Shown here: one piece after another, positions 49,598-59,200 of the stretch
Layout of the letters: each line of letters starts with the position of its first letter
Position numbering within the stretch: position 1 is the first letter of the stretch
NCBI RefSeq assembly: GCF_000425945.1
Contig: NZ_AUEK01000006.1
Coordinates: 248,001 to 312,000, forward strand
Source: Candidatus Solirubrobacter pratensis
Lineage (GTDB): Bacteria; Actinomycetota; Thermoleophilia; Solirubrobacterales; Solirubrobacteraceae
DNA length: 64,000 nucleotides
Reading direction: 5' to 3'
Notes under the pieces: model-generated
The model's input: only the letters and a program-made list of their open reading frames with translations
What the model was told of the DNA's origin: nothing
The model's database searches: none
Made by a program: the position numbers and the translations under genes

Positions 49598-50971
49598 ATG
49601 CAAGGACGAACGAACCGGCAGCGTGCGGTCGTGCGGGCCGCGTGTGCGACCGCTGCCGCCCTGGCGTTGTCGGCGCCGATCGCGTCGGCGCAGCAGCCCG
49701 GTGGCGAGACGCAGCTCCGCTCGACGCTCGCGGCGCAGATGGCGCAGGGTCCGGCGGCCGCCGGGGCGTACGTCGTCGATCTCACGGACGGGCACGTGGT
49801 CTTCGACGATCGCAGCGGGGACAAGCGCCTCTCGGCGTCGGTCACGAAGCTCTACACGACGTCGACGGCGCTGATGGAGCTCGGCCCGCGCGCGCGCTTG
49901 GCGACGCGCGTCCTCGGCGCAGGCCGCCGCGCCGGAACCACCTGGGTCGGGGACCTCTACCTGCGGGGCGGCGGGGACTTCACCTTCGGCACCGCGGCGT
50001 TCGCCCGCAAGGCATACGGATCGAGCGCGAGCGTCGAGCGGCTCGCCACCGCGTTGCGCCGTTCCGGCCTGCGGCGGATCCACGGCTCCGTGTTCGGCGA
50101 CACGTCGCTCTTCCGCGACAACGGCGGCACGCCGTTCGGCCTCGTCCTCTGCAGCGATCCGCTGTTCGGGCGGCGCTGTCCATACGGCCCGGCCGGAAAG
50201 CTGGAGCGGCCGATGCCGAACGGTCCGCGGACCCCGATCGGCTTCGACCGCGGGCTCAGGAACGCGACGGGCGCCGAGCCGCAGCGCCGACCGGCCAGGT
50301 TCGCGGCACGCGGGCTCGTGCGCGCGCTGCGTGAGGCGCGCATCACGGTGGACGGGCGCGCGGGCGCGGCTCGGACGCCGGCGAGCGCACGCACGCTCGC
50401 GGCGACGCGATCTCCCACGGTCGCTCGGCTCGTTCAGCTGATCAACCGGCCGTCGGACAACTACGCGGCCGACACCATGCTCCGGGTACTCGGTGCGCGG
50501 GTCGCCCGGGACGGGTCGCGCGCGGGCGGAGCGCGCGTCGTCTCGCGCACGATCGCGCGCCGCTTCGGGCTCGCGCCGGAGATTCGGACGGGCTCGGGCG
50601 AGACCATCCTCGACCGCACGTCGCCTCGCGAGCTCGTCCAGCTGCTGATCCGCATGCGGGCGCGCCCCGAGGGCCGCGCCTTCGCGCGGTCGCTCTCGCT
50701 CGCAGGGGAGAGCGGCACGCTCCTGCGCCTCCACGGAACCGTCGCGGACGGCCGCTGCCAGCTCAAGGACGGGACGCGCGTCGACCCCGATCAGCCGAAC
50801 ACGACGCTCAACATCACCGGCTACTGCCACAGCCTGGGCGGGAGGACGTTCGCCTTCGCCGTGATGATGAACGGGATGCCGCTGGAGTTCGTCCCGCCGG
50901 ACCGGATCGTCTCGCCGGCGTACGCGCTCCAAGACGCGATCGTCGAGGCGCTCGCCGGCTATCCGGGCTGA
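49598..50971 (+). CDS. dacB: D-Ala-D-Ala carboxypeptidase/endopeptidase, PBP4 type (S13)
   Basis: 457 residues with signal peptide (AACATAAALALSAPIASAQ). Penicillin-binding motifs: S81-V-T-K84 (active-site Ser and Lys), S-D-N in RPSDNYAAD, and the KDG version of the KTG box in QLKDGTRVD. Between motifs 1 and 2 lies the large insertion typical of S13 enzymes. It trims peptidoglycan outside the membrane. GGAGAAG lies 6 nt before the ATG at 49598. Confidence 0.9.
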   Translation: MQGRTNRQRAVVRAACATAAALALSAPIASAQQPGGETQLRSTLAAQMAQGPAAAGAYVVDLTDGHVVFDDRSGDKRLSASVTKLYTTSTALMELGPRARLATRVLGAGRRAGTTWVGDLYLRGGGDFTFGTAAFARKAYGSSASVERLATALRRSGLRRIHGSVFGDTSLFRDNGGTPFGLVLCSDPLFGRRCPYGPAGKLERPMPNGPRTPIGFDRGLRNATGAEPQRRPARFAARGLVRALREARITVDGRAGAARTPASARTLAATRSPTVARLVQLINRPSDNYAADTMLRVLGARVARDGSRAGGARVVSRTIARRFGLAPEIRTGSGETILDRTSPRELVQLLIRMRARPEGRAFARSLSLAGESGTLLRLHGTVADGRCQLKDGTRVDPDQPNTTLNITGYCHSLGGRTFAFAVMMNGMPLEFVPPDRIVSPAYALQDAIVEALAGYPG

Positions 50972-51116
50972 CGGACGATCCGCGGCGCCGTTCGACTCAC
51001 GTCACGATCGCATCGCCGGGTGCGCGCAGCAACGTCGCACGCGTGGGCGCACCATTGCGCCGCGCGCCCGGCGGGAGCGATGCTGTAGTCGCGATCCGAA
51101 GAGGGAAGGCGGCGCC

Positions 51117-51668
51117 ATGAGCGAGATGATGTACGTGTTGGCCGCGTCCTATGACGACGTCGACCGCGCGCTGGCGGACTACCAGGCGATCGATGCGGCA
51201 TACCGCCACGTCGGCTCGACGCACGACTTCGACGCGACCGTGGTGGCGAGGGACTCGACCGGCGAGGTCCAGATCGTGCGAAGGCACGACGAGCCGACGC
51301 GTCACGCCACCGGCGCGGGCCTCGGATGGGGCCTTGCGGCCGGAGCGGTGGCGGCGCTGTTTCCCGCCGTGGGCATCCTCGGCGCGCTTGCCGCCGGCGG
51401 GGGCACGGGCGCTGCGCTCGGCGCCATGGCCGGGCATGCGGCGCGCGCGATGAGCCGCGACGATCTCAAGACGCTCGGCGAGGTCTTGGATCGCGGCGAC
51501 GCGGGCCTTGTCGTCGTCTACGGTCCGGACATGGCGGACCGGATCGCGACGAGCCTGTCCGGTGCGAAGCACAAGGTGCAGACGACCACCAGCGTCTCGC
51601 CAGAGGCGTTCGCGGCGAGGATCCGGTCGGCACAAGCGGAGGAGAGCGCCTCGCCGGACCGCGCGTGA
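51117..51668 (+). CDS. DUF1269-like protein
   Basis: 183 residues. MYVLAASYDDVDRALADYQA starts the DUF1269 pattern; a Gly/Ala-rich hydrophobic stretch (GLGWGLAAGAVAALFPAVGILGALAAGG) could form a membrane hairpin; GDAGLVVVYG closes the fold. GAGGGAAGG precedes the ATG by about 6 nt. The stop overlaps the PEBP gene's ATG by one base. Confidence 0.75.
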   Translation: MSEMMYVLAASYDDVDRALADYQAIDAAYRHVGSTHDFDATVVARDSTGEVQIVRRHDEPTRHATGAGLGWGLAAGAVAALFPAVGILGALAAGGGTGAALGAMAGHAARAMSRDDLKTLGEVLDRGDAGLVVVYGPDMADRIATSLSGAKHKVQTTTSVSPEAFAARIRSAQAEESASPDRA

Positions 51669-52213
51669 TGCCGATCGGCATGCGCTCGGCGCTCTGCGTC
51701 GTGGCAGCCGGCGCGCTCGCCGCAGGCTGCGGCGGCGGCGACCGGCTCTCCAGCTCCGACCTGCCGCGAGCGCCCGCCGCGCTGCACGTGTCGAGCCCGG
51801 CGTTCATCGACGGCTCGCGCCTGCCACAGCAGTACACGTGCGACGGCGCCGGCGACGAGCCGCCCGTCCAGGCTGGGACGGGCCCGCCGAGCACGCGTGA
51901 GCTCGTGCTCGTCGTCTCTGACCCCGATGCGCCCGGCGGGACCTACGTGCACGTGACCCGCTACGGCCTCGATCCGCGCGGCGACGGCTCCGTCGACCAC
52001 GGCGGCCGTGAGGGCCGCAACAGCGCCGGCAAGACCGGCTGGAGCGCGCCGTGCCCGCCGAAGGGCGACGACGCGCACCGGTACGTGTGGTCGGTCTATG
52101 CGCTGCGCGATCCGACGGGACTCCACGCCGGCGCCAAGCCCGGCGAGGTCGGCGACGCGGTGCATCAAGGCCTGCTCGCGAGCGGCACGATCACCGCGCG
52201 CTACGCGCGCTGA
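51668..52213 (+). CDS. PEBP-family (YbhB/YbcL-like) lipoprotein
   Basis: 181 residues. Lipobox LAAGC, then a phosphatidylethanolamine-binding-protein fold: SDPDAPGGTYVHVTRYG, REGRNSAGKTGWSAPCPPKG, and HRYVWSVYAL. The anion-binding pocket residues (DPDAP, H of YVHV) are kept. Bacterial members may bind lipid head groups or regulate kinases. Coupled by TGATG to the preceding gene. Confidence 0.87.
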   Translation: MPIGMRSALCVVAAGALAAGCGGGDRLSSSDLPRAPAALHVSSPAFIDGSRLPQQYTCDGAGDEPPVQAGTGPPSTRELVLVVSDPDAPGGTYVHVTRYGLDPRGDGSVDHGGREGRNSAGKTGWSAPCPPKGDDAHRYVWSVYALRDPTGLHAGAKPGEVGDAVHQGLLASGTITARYAR

Positions 52214-52431
52214 CGCGGCGATGCCGCCCCTGGCGATGCCTCGACATCGCCGTCATCTATGGGTATCGCGGCGGCCAAGGATGCGGGCATCCTCGACGGG
52301 CTCACGCGCACACCATTGTGAGACCGGCGCGCTTGACGAATGCTGCGGTCGTGGCGAAGACGACTCCCGCCCGCGAGTCGGCGCGGATCGCCCTCGAGCC
52401 CGCCGTCCACACGGGCTGAGAAAGGACTGAC

Positions 52432-55155
52432 ATGGCCACCACCGCACCGCCTCCGACGACGACCGAGGCTCCGACCTGGCATGTGCTGTCCGCCGAGGGC
52501 GCCGTCGAGGAGTTGCACGTCAAGCCCGACCGGGGCCTGACGAGCCAGGAGGCGGCCGAGCGGCTCGCTCGCTACGGGCCCAACCGCTTCGCCGAGGCGA
52601 AGGCCGAGCCGCGCTGGCACGCGTTCCTGCGCCAGTACCAGGATCCGATGCAGATCGTGCTGGTGGTGGCGGGCGTGATCTCGATCTACCCCGTCAAGCA
52701 ACCCGGCACGGGGATCGTGATCCTGCTGCTGACCCTGCTCAACGCGGTGCTCGGCCTCAACCAGGAGGGCAAGGCCGCGGCGGCGGTGGCGGCGCTCGCG
52801 AAGATGATGATCGTCAAGGCACGGGTGCGCCGCGACGGGGCGCTGGCGCAACTGCCCGCGGAGCAGCTCGTGCCCGGTGACGTCGTCGAGATCGAAGCCG
52901 GCGACGTGGTGCCGGCCGATGGGCGCGTCCTCGCAACGGCGACGCTGGAGGTCGCCGAGGCGGCGCTGACCGGGGAGAGCCTGCCGGTCGGCAAGGGCAT
53001 CGACGCCGTCGCGGCGGCCGATGCCGCGCTCGGCGACCGGACCGACATGGTCTACATGAACACCAACGTGACACGCGGCACCGGCAGGTTCGTCGTCACC
53101 GCGACCGGGATGGCCACCGAGGTCGGCCACATCTCGGGGATGCTCCAGCGTCAGGCCGAGTCGAAGTCCCCGCTGACGGGGCAGCTCGAGAGGCTGACCA
53201 AGCAGCTCGTCACGATCGCCGGGCTGGCGCTGGTCGCCTCGGTCGTCCTGAACATGGCGCGCGGACAGAGCTTCACCGAGGTCTTCACCGTGGCCGTCGC
53301 GTTCTCGATCGCGGCGATTCCGACGGGGCTCCCTGCGGTCGTCACGACGATCCTGTCGCGCGGCACGCGCCTGCTGGCCGACGCCGACGCGATCGTCAAG
53401 CGCCTGCGCTCGACCGAGACGCTCGGCGCCACGTCCGCGATCTGCTCGGACAAGACGGGCACGCTGACGCTCAACCAGATGACGGCGGTCGAGCTGACCC
53501 TCCCCGGCCGCCGCTACAAGGTCTCGGGCAGCGGCTATTCGACGGACGGGCAGATCAAGCGCGCCGGCGGCGAGCCCGACATCCCGCTCGAGCAGTTCAT
53601 GTTCCCGCTCGCGCTCGCGTGCGATGCCGTCCTCACCGACGCCGGCGAGATGATCGGCGATCCGACCGAGGGCGCGCTCGTCGTGCTGGCGGAGAAGGGC
53701 GGCCTGGACCTCGAGCTGACCCGCGAGCGCTATCCCCGCGTAGCCGAGCTTCCCTTCGACACCGCCTACAAGCTGATGGCCACGTTCCACCGCATGACCG
53801 ACGACTCGGGCCGGGACGTCATCCGCTGCTTCGTCAAGGGCGCGCCCGACCAGCTGCTCGCGCGCGCGTCGTCGCATCTCGACCCGAGCCTGGCGACGGT
53901 CGCCGTGGACGAGGACTTCAAGGCGCGCTACCTGGCGGAGAACGAGCGGCTCGCCGAGCAGGGCCTGCGGGTCATGGCGACCGCGCGCAGGGACTTCGAC
54001 CCGGCCGGCTTCGACCCCGGCGCAGACCTGCTGGAGCTGATGCGCGATCTCACGCTGCTGGCGCTCGTCGGCATCGTCGACCCGCCCCGGCCGGCGGCGA
54101 AGGCGGCGATCGCCACCGCGCACGCCGCAGGCATCCAGGTCCGCATGATCACCGGCGACCACGCGATCACGGCGGAGGCGATCGCGCGCGAGCTCGGGAT
54201 CGAGGGCCAAGCGATCACCGGCGCGCAGTTCGCGGAGCTGAGCGACGAGCAGGCCGATGCCGAGATCGACGGGATCGGGGTGATCGCACGTGTGACTCCC
54301 GAGCAGAAGGTCCGCCTCGTCGACATCCTCAAGCGCAAGGGGCACGTCGTCGGCATGACGGGCGACGGCGTGAACGACGCCCCCGCGCTCAAGCGGTCCG
54401 ACATCGGGATCGCGATGGGGATCACGGGGACCGAGGTCTCCAAGGAGGCCGCGGCGATGATCCTCACCGACGACAACTTCGCGACGATCGTGAAAGCCGT
54501 AGAGCTCGGGCGCGGGCTCTACGACAACCTCGTCAAGTACATCCGCTTCCAGATGGGCGCGCTGGCCGGCCTGATCATGACGTTCCTCGGCGCCAGTCTC
54601 CTCAACATCGTCTCCGGCATCCCGTTCCTGCCGCTGCAGACGCTGTGGCTCAACTTCACCACGCAGGTGTTCCAGTCGGTCGGACTGGGCTACGGACAGC
54701 CGAGCCATGGGCTGATGGAGCGCCGTCCGCGCAAGCCCGAGCAGCCGATCCTCAAGCGCGCAGACACGCGCTGGTTCGTCGTCGCCGGGCTCGTCATGGC
54801 GGTGGCCACGCTCGGCGTCGCGGCCGGGGCCGAGCACGCCGAAGGAGAAGCCCTCGCGCGCACGATGGCGCTGACGACGTTCGCGATCGCCAACCTGCTC
54901 TTCTCGTTCACGGCCCGCGACGAGCTCCGCTCCGTGTTCAGCCTCGACACGTTCAACGACCGGACGTTCCTCGTCGCGTCGCTGATGTCCGTCGGCGCGA
55001 TCGTGTTCGCGACCGAGCTGCGGTTCTTCCAGCGGATCCTCCACACCGTGGAGCTCACCGGCAACCAGTGGCTGATCTGCATCGGCGCGGGCCTGACGAT
55101 CATCGCCGCCTCGGAGATCCGCAAGCTCCTGCTGCGTCGCGGGCGCCGCCGGTGA
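52432..55155 (+). CDS. P2-type cation-transporting ATPase with atypical ion site
   Basis: 907 residues, all P-type domains: actuator (LTGESLPVGKG), phosphorylation D340 (SDKTGTLT), nucleotide domain (FVKGAPDQLL), hinge (MTGDGVNDAPALKRSDIG), about ten membrane segments. Overall closest to SERCA/PMCA-like P2 pumps, but M4 reads AAIPTGLPAVVT with T298 where Ca pumps have Glu. M6 reads LWLNFTTQVFQ with Gln in place of the conserved Asp, and M5 (RFQMGALAGLIM) lacks the Glu. The transported ion is therefore uncertain. Confidence 0.88.
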   Translation: MATTAPPPTTTEAPTWHVLSAEGAVEELHVKPDRGLTSQEAAERLARYGPNRFAEAKAEPRWHAFLRQYQDPMQIVLVVAGVISIYPVKQPGTGIVILLLTLLNAVLGLNQEGKAAAAVAALAKMMIVKARVRRDGALAQLPAEQLVPGDVVEIEAGDVVPADGRVLATATLEVAEAALTGESLPVGKGIDAVAAADAALGDRTDMVYMNTNVTRGTGRFVVTATGMATEVGHISGMLQRQAESKSPLTGQLERLTKQLVTIAGLALVASVVLNMARGQSFTEVFTVAVAFSIAAIPTGLPAVVTTILSRGTRLLADADAIVKRLRSTETLGATSAICSDKTGTLTLNQMTAVELTLPGRRYKVSGSGYSTDGQIKRAGGEPDIPLEQFMFPLALACDAVLTDAGEMIGDPTEGALVVLAEKGGLDLELTRERYPRVAELPFDTAYKLMATFHRMTDDSGRDVIRCFVKGAPDQLLARASSHLDPSLATVAVDEDFKARYLAENERLAEQGLRVMATARRDFDPAGFDPGADLLELMRDLTLLALVGIVDPPRPAAKAAIATAHAAGIQVRMITGDHAITAEAIARELGIEGQAITGAQFAELSDEQADAEIDGIGVIARVTPEQKVRLVDILKRKGHVVGMTGDGVNDAPALKRSDIGIAMGITGTEVSKEAAAMILTDDNFATIVKAVELGRGLYDNLVKYIRFQMGALAGLIMTFLGASLLNIVSGIPFLPLQTLWLNFTTQVFQSVGLGYGQPSHGLMERRPRKPEQPILKRADTRWFVVAGLVMAVATLGVAAGAEHAEGEALARTMALTTFAIANLLFSFTARDELRSVFSLDTFNDRTFLVASLMSVGAIVFATELRFFQRILHTVELTGNQWLICIGAGLTIIAASEIRKLLLRRGRRR

Positions 55156-55175
55156 ATCCGTCCGGCGCCGGCGTC

Positions 55176-55739
55176 TCACCGCCTCCGGCGCTCGATCGCG
55201 CGCGTCGCCGTGGCCGAGCACACGGTCCCCATCAGCGATCCCACCACCACGTCGGCCGGGAAGTGAACGCCGGTGTGCACGCGGGAGTAGGCGACGAGCG
55301 CGGCGAGCACCCGCAGTGCCGCGCTTTCGCGATGGAGCGCGTGGCCCGCGCCGGTCGCAAACGCGAATGCGCTCGCGGCGTGGCCGGAGGGGAGCGACCG
55401 CGACGCCGGCATCGGCACGTGCCGCGCGACGGGGACCTGGAGCGCGATCCGATCGGGGCGGCGCCGGCGCGCCAATGGCTTCGCCACGAGGTTCACCGCC
55501 GCGCTGGTGACGGCGATCGAGGCGAGTCCGGCGCCGGCGGCGCGCCGGCCGCGCGGGCCCCTGGCCACGGCCAGCGCGGAGGCGGTCGCGATCCACAGGA
55601 CGGACCCGTCCGCGGCATGCGAGAGCGCGATCATGAAGCGGTCCAGCGAGGGCGTCGGAGTCGCCGCGACGGCGGCGTAGATCGCGTGGTCGACGCGCTC
55701 GGCGTCGAGCAGCCACCGCGGCCGCCGGCGGGAAGTCAT
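55176..55739 (-). CDS. PAP2-family membrane phosphatase
   Basis: 187 residues. The three motifs of the phosphatidic acid phosphatase 2/vanadium haloperoxidase fold are present: KPLARRRRPDR, PSGHAAS, and SRVHTGVHFPADVVVG (nucleophilic His and Asp). Probable lipid phosphatase (undecaprenyl diphosphate or phosphatidate). The ATG at 55739 is chosen because upstream in-frame sequence overlaps the divergent gene. It converges on the P-type ATPase. Confidence 0.88.
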   Translation of the reverse strand: MTSRRRPRWLLDAERVDHAIYAAVAATPTPSLDRFMIALSHAADGSVLWIATASALAVARGPRGRRAAGAGLASIAVTSAAVNLVAKPLARRRRPDRIALQVPVARHVPMPASRSLPSGHAASAFAFATGAGHALHRESAALRVLAALVAYSRVHTGVHFPADVVVGSLMGTVCSATATRAIERRRR

Positions 55740-55872
55740 GAGCTCGGATCCTCTGTGGCCGTCACGTCGTCCCCGGGCCCGCGCCGGTGGCGCGGAGCGG
55801 GCGTCTCGGAGCCATGCTAATCGCGCCCGTCCCCGTCGAGGAGCTTGCGAGCCTGATCGAAAGGCGCTCACC

Positions 55873-57372
55873 GTGACGATCATCCCGCGCTGGGAGTGGC
55901 GGGCCTTCGGTGACAGCTTCGGGCCGGCGGAGCGCCGCTTCGAGTCGCTCTCACCGGAGCGGGTGGAGGAGAGCGACGAGGTCTACCTGCTCTCGCTCGA
56001 GAGCGACGCCTCCGTCAAGGTCCGCGCCGGGCTGATGGACGTCAAGCATCGGCTGGACACGAACGACGACGGGCTCGAGCAGTGGCGGCCGGTGCTGAAG
56101 GCGTCGTTCCCCCTCGCGGCTGCGGACGCCGGCTTCGTCCTCGAGACCCTACGCGCGGCCGCCCCGCGGCCCGATCGTCCCGCCGGCACGCTCGACGACC
56201 TGACGCGGGGGCGCGAGGACGTGCTGGCGCTCGAGGTCCACAAGCGCCGCGAGCGCTACACGATCGGCGGCTGCATGGCCGAGCGCACCGAGCTTCGGAC
56301 CGCCAAGGGCGCGACACGCACGATCGCCGTCGAGGCGGAGGATCAGGATCGCGTCAGCGCGGTCGTGCGCGAGCTCGGCTTGAGCTCTCGCCGCGTCGTC
56401 TGCGTCGCGCGCGGGCTCAAGGCGCTCGTCGGCTTCGGCTCCCGGCGCTACGCGGTCATCGACGTCGGGACCAACTCGGTCAAGTATCACCTGGGCGAGC
56501 GCCGTGCCGACGGCGAGTGGCGCAAGATCGCCGACCGCGCCGAGGTGACCCGGCTCGGCGAAGGCCTCGACGAGACCGGGCGGCTGGGCGCGGCGCCGAT
56601 CGAGCGGACGGTCGAGGCGATCGCCGGGATGGCCGGCGACGCGAGCCGGGACGGGGCCGAGGCGATCGCGGCGGTCGGGACCGCCGGGCTGCGCATCGCG
56701 CCCAACGCCGCGGAGCTCGTCGATGCCGTGCTCGCTCGCTGCGGCGTCCGGGTCGAGATCATCCCCGGCGAGGAGGAGGCACGCCTCGCGTACCTCGCGG
56801 CGACCGCGGGGCTGGGTCTCGCCGGCGGCTCGCTCGTGGTGTTCGACACCGGCGGCGGCAGCTCGCAGTTCACGTTCGGCGACGGCGAGCGCGTCGACGA
56901 GCGCTTCAGCGTGAACGTCGGCGCCGCGCGCTTCACCGAGCGCTACGGCCTCGACGGACTGGTCTCCGAGGACTCGCTGACGGCGGCGCTCGACGCGATC
57001 TCCGGCGAGCTTGCGCGGCTCGACGGCCGGTCGACGCCCGACGCCGTCGTCGCGATGGGCGGCGCCGTCACCAACCTCGCGGCGGTGAAGCACAGACTCG
57101 CGGCGTACGACCCGGACGTCGTGCAGGGCACCGTGCTCGACCGCGGCGAGATCGACCGGCAGATCGAGCTCTACCGCGCCCGCACGGCCGAGCAGCGCCG
57201 CGCGATCGTCGGCCTGCAACCCAACCGGGCCGAGGTCATCCTGGCCGGCGCCTGCATCGTCCGGACGGTGCTCACACAGCTCGGCCGGGAGTCGCTCACC
57301 GTGAGCGATCGCGGCCTGCGGCACGGCCTGCTCGCAGAGCGGTTCACGCCGTCGCGGCGCAATACCGGGTGA
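55873..57372 (+). CDS. CYTH-like domain fused to Ppx/GppA phosphatase
   Basis: 499 residues. Residues 1-190 look like a CYTH/triphosphate-tunnel domain: VEESDEVYLLSLESDASVKV, HRLDTNDDGLEQWRPVLKAS, HKRRERYTIGGCMAERTELR, RTIAVEAEDQDRVSAVVREL. Residues 193-499 are an exopolyphosphatase/GppA: AVIDVGTNSVKYHL with D197, GTAGLRIAPN, IPGEEEARLAY, VVFDTGGGSSQF, AMGGAVTNLAAV. Both halves act on polyphosphate or triphosphates, so this may be a polyphosphate-binding exopolyphosphatase. GTG start; divergent from the PAP2 gene. Confidence 0.8.
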   Translation: MTIIPRWEWRAFGDSFGPAERRFESLSPERVEESDEVYLLSLESDASVKVRAGLMDVKHRLDTNDDGLEQWRPVLKASFPLAAADAGFVLETLRAAAPRPDRPAGTLDDLTRGREDVLALEVHKRRERYTIGGCMAERTELRTAKGATRTIAVEAEDQDRVSAVVRELGLSSRRVVCVARGLKALVGFGSRRYAVIDVGTNSVKYHLGERRADGEWRKIADRAEVTRLGEGLDETGRLGAAPIERTVEAIAGMAGDASRDGAEAIAAVGTAGLRIAPNAAELVDAVLARCGVRVEIIPGEEEARLAYLAATAGLGLAGGSLVVFDTGGGSSQFTFGDGERVDERFSVNVGAARFTERYGLDGLVSEDSLTAALDAISGELARLDGRSTPDAVVAMGGAVTNLAAVKHRLAAYDPDVVQGTVLDRGEIDRQIELYRARTAEQRRAIVGLQPNRAEVILAGACIVRTVLTQLGRESLTVSDRGLRHGLLAERFTPSRRNTG

Positions 57373-57446
57373 CTGCTCGCCGGTGGGAGCGCGCCGGTGA
57401 CCAACGACCTCTACCGGCACGACGACGCACCACCTTCGGGTGTGTT

Positions 57447-57707
57447 CTAGCCGTCGGCCAGTCGCCGTGCGGTGCGCAGCCGGTCGTCGGCCGCTGTCGC
57501 GGCGTGCTCGAGCTCATGGAGGCGGACGAGGCTGGTCGGATGCGATCCCTGCATGCGAGCGCGGTACAGCGCGAGCCGATCGCGGTGGTAGCGCGCCTGC
57601 GCTTCCAGAGCACTCAGGTCCGCGGCCGCAGCCGCTCGGGCCGGGGGATCGTGGCGCACCGTCCTCGCCGGTAGCTGAGGCGCCCTACGACGCCGGGGGA
57701 TTCGCAT
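57447..57707 (-). CDS. Small coiled-coil hypothetical protein
   Basis: 86 residues, Arg/Ala-rich, helical (ALEAQARYHRDRLALYRARM; RLHELEHAATAADDRLRTAR). Weak ribosome site; could also start at the GTG at 57710. No family recognised. Confidence 0.5.
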   Translation of the reverse strand: MRIPRRRRAPQLPARTVRHDPPARAAAAADLSALEAQARYHRDRLALYRARMQGSHPTSLVRLHELEHAATAADDRLRTARRLADG

Positions 57708-57740
57708 CACATCCGAATCTAGTCCGTCTGGCCCGAACCC

Positions 57741-58718
57741 TTAGACGGTGATGACGAGCTTGCCGCGAGCGTGGCCTTGTTCCATGTATCGGATCGCCGC
57801 GGGAGCCTCGCCCAGCGGGTACGTCCGATCGATCGCCGGCGCGACCTTCCCGGCTTCGATGAGGTCCCGGAGGACGGTCAGGTCCTCGGCGTTCTCTCTC
57901 GCGACGAACGTCCCCAGCTTCTGGGTCACCAGCGGGGACAGCAGTTGCGCCCGCAACTGGCGGTCGACGCCTCCGAGCCAGCGTCCGCCGGTCTCGCCGC
58001 CGACGATGACGAGCCTTCCCCGAGGCGTGAGCGCCCGACGGAGATGTGACAGCCGGCGGTTGCCTCCGATGTCGAGGATCACGTCGTAGGGGTGGTTCCC
58101 CTCTGCGAAGTCCTCGTGCGTGTAGTCGACGACGTGGTCTGCGCCGAGGGCTCGCACCATGTCCGCCTTGCCCGCGCTGCACACGCCGGTGACTTCGGCT
58201 TCGAAGGCCTTGGCGATCTGCACCGCGAACGTCCCGACGCCCCCGGACGCACCCACCACCAGCAAGTTCTGACCCGCCTGGACCTGCCCGTGGTCGCGCA
58301 CGGCCTGGAGCGCTGCCTGGGCGGAGACGGGGACGGCTGCCGCATGCTCGAAGGAGAGGTTCGCCGGCTTGATCGCGAGCCTGCCGGGTTCGGCGCGTGC
58401 GTACTCGGCGAAGGAGCCGGCGCAGGTGCCGAATACCTCATCGCCGACTCGGAACTCGGTCACGTCATCACCGATGGACTCGATCGTTCCTGCAACGCTC
58501 CTGCCCGGGTTGAGGGCCTTCGGCGCGCGGAGCCCGAAGCCTGCGAAGCGGATGGGGTACGGCAGACCGGTCATCAGATGCCACGTGCCGCGGTCCACGC
58601 TGGCCGCGGTCACGCGCACGAGGACGTCGCCGTCTCGGATCGTCGGCCTGCCGACCTCCTCGACCCGGAGCACACGTCCAGCGTCGGTGCCGTATTCGTC
58701 TTGGACGATCGCCTTCAT
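57741..58718 (-). CDS. NAD(P)-dependent alcohol dehydrogenase/quinone oxidoreductase (MDR)
   Basis: 325 residues, medium-chain reductase fold without the zinc ligands. Motifs: GRSVAGTIESIGDDV (structural), GASGGVGTFAVQIAKAF (NADPH site), DYTHEDFAEG and DIGGNRRL. Resembles quinone oxidoreductases of the zeta-crystallin group. The ATG at 58718 (MKAIVQDEYG) is the usual family start; an in-frame ATG at 58793 adds 25 non-conserved residues. Confidence 0.9.
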   Translation of the reverse strand: MKAIVQDEYGTDAGRVLRVEEVGRPTIRDGDVLVRVTAASVDRGTWHLMTGLPYPIRFAGFGLRAPKALNPGRSVAGTIESIGDDVTEFRVGDEVFGTCAGSFAEYARAEPGRLAIKPANLSFEHAAAVPVSAQAALQAVRDHGQVQAGQNLLVVGASGGVGTFAVQIAKAFEAEVTGVCSAGKADMVRALGADHVVDYTHEDFAEGNHPYDVILDIGGNRRLSHLRRALTPRGRLVIVGGETGGRWLGGVDRQLRAQLLSPLVTQKLGTFVARENAEDLTVLRDLIEAGKVAPAIDRTYPLGEAPAAIRYMEQGHARGKLVITV

Positions 58719-59200
58719 CGAACTCACGCCCCGGGTCCCGCGCGCGGCGATCGATGCCGCATCGCGGGGCGCCATCGGAGAGGAGCTGGTCATCGTGGAC
58801 CTCCGTGCTTTCGGCCAGGGCGTGCGCGCGATCTCCGCGCGTCAGGAGCACTGGCGCATGGCGGGCCGAGCGACAGGACGCGAGCGACCGCGCTCCGTCG
58901 GGCCCGAGAGATATGGACCGGCCCCGCAGGCGCAGCCAATGGGCCCTCGCTCCCGGCCTCGCGGCGCTGTGCGCCGTCGGCGGCATTCGGGCTTGGGCTG
59001 AGGATGCCGGCTGCAGGGCCGGCTCAACGTCCACACTACTCCGATCGCGACGCCGCGAGCGCGATCTGCGGCAAGGGTGCTACGCGCTCTCGCGCAGCGC
59101 CCGCGCCCACGTGCGGCGCCGCGCTCGGGCGTCCCGGCAAGGGGGCGATCCCGGCAGTCGGATAGGATCAGGGTTCCAGGCGTCTACGGAAGGGGTCGGG
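58719..59200. other. Intergenic region without supported gene
   Basis: Several open frames exist but none has protein-like features that I can defend. A -10-like TAGGAT at 59163-59168 lies 32 nt before the zinc-ribbon gene. Confidence 0.4.

Noticed and set aside
52201-55716. 1171-codon open frame on the minus strand
   Set aside because: It is antisense to the P-type ATPase, whose motifs are complete. Long antisense frames are normal at this GC content, and the product is Arg/Asp/Gly/His-rich without domains.
57400-57446. CACC-TTCG-GGTG hairpin between convergent genes
   Set aside because: Only a 4-bp stem; too weak to list as a terminator although a UUCG-type loop is present.
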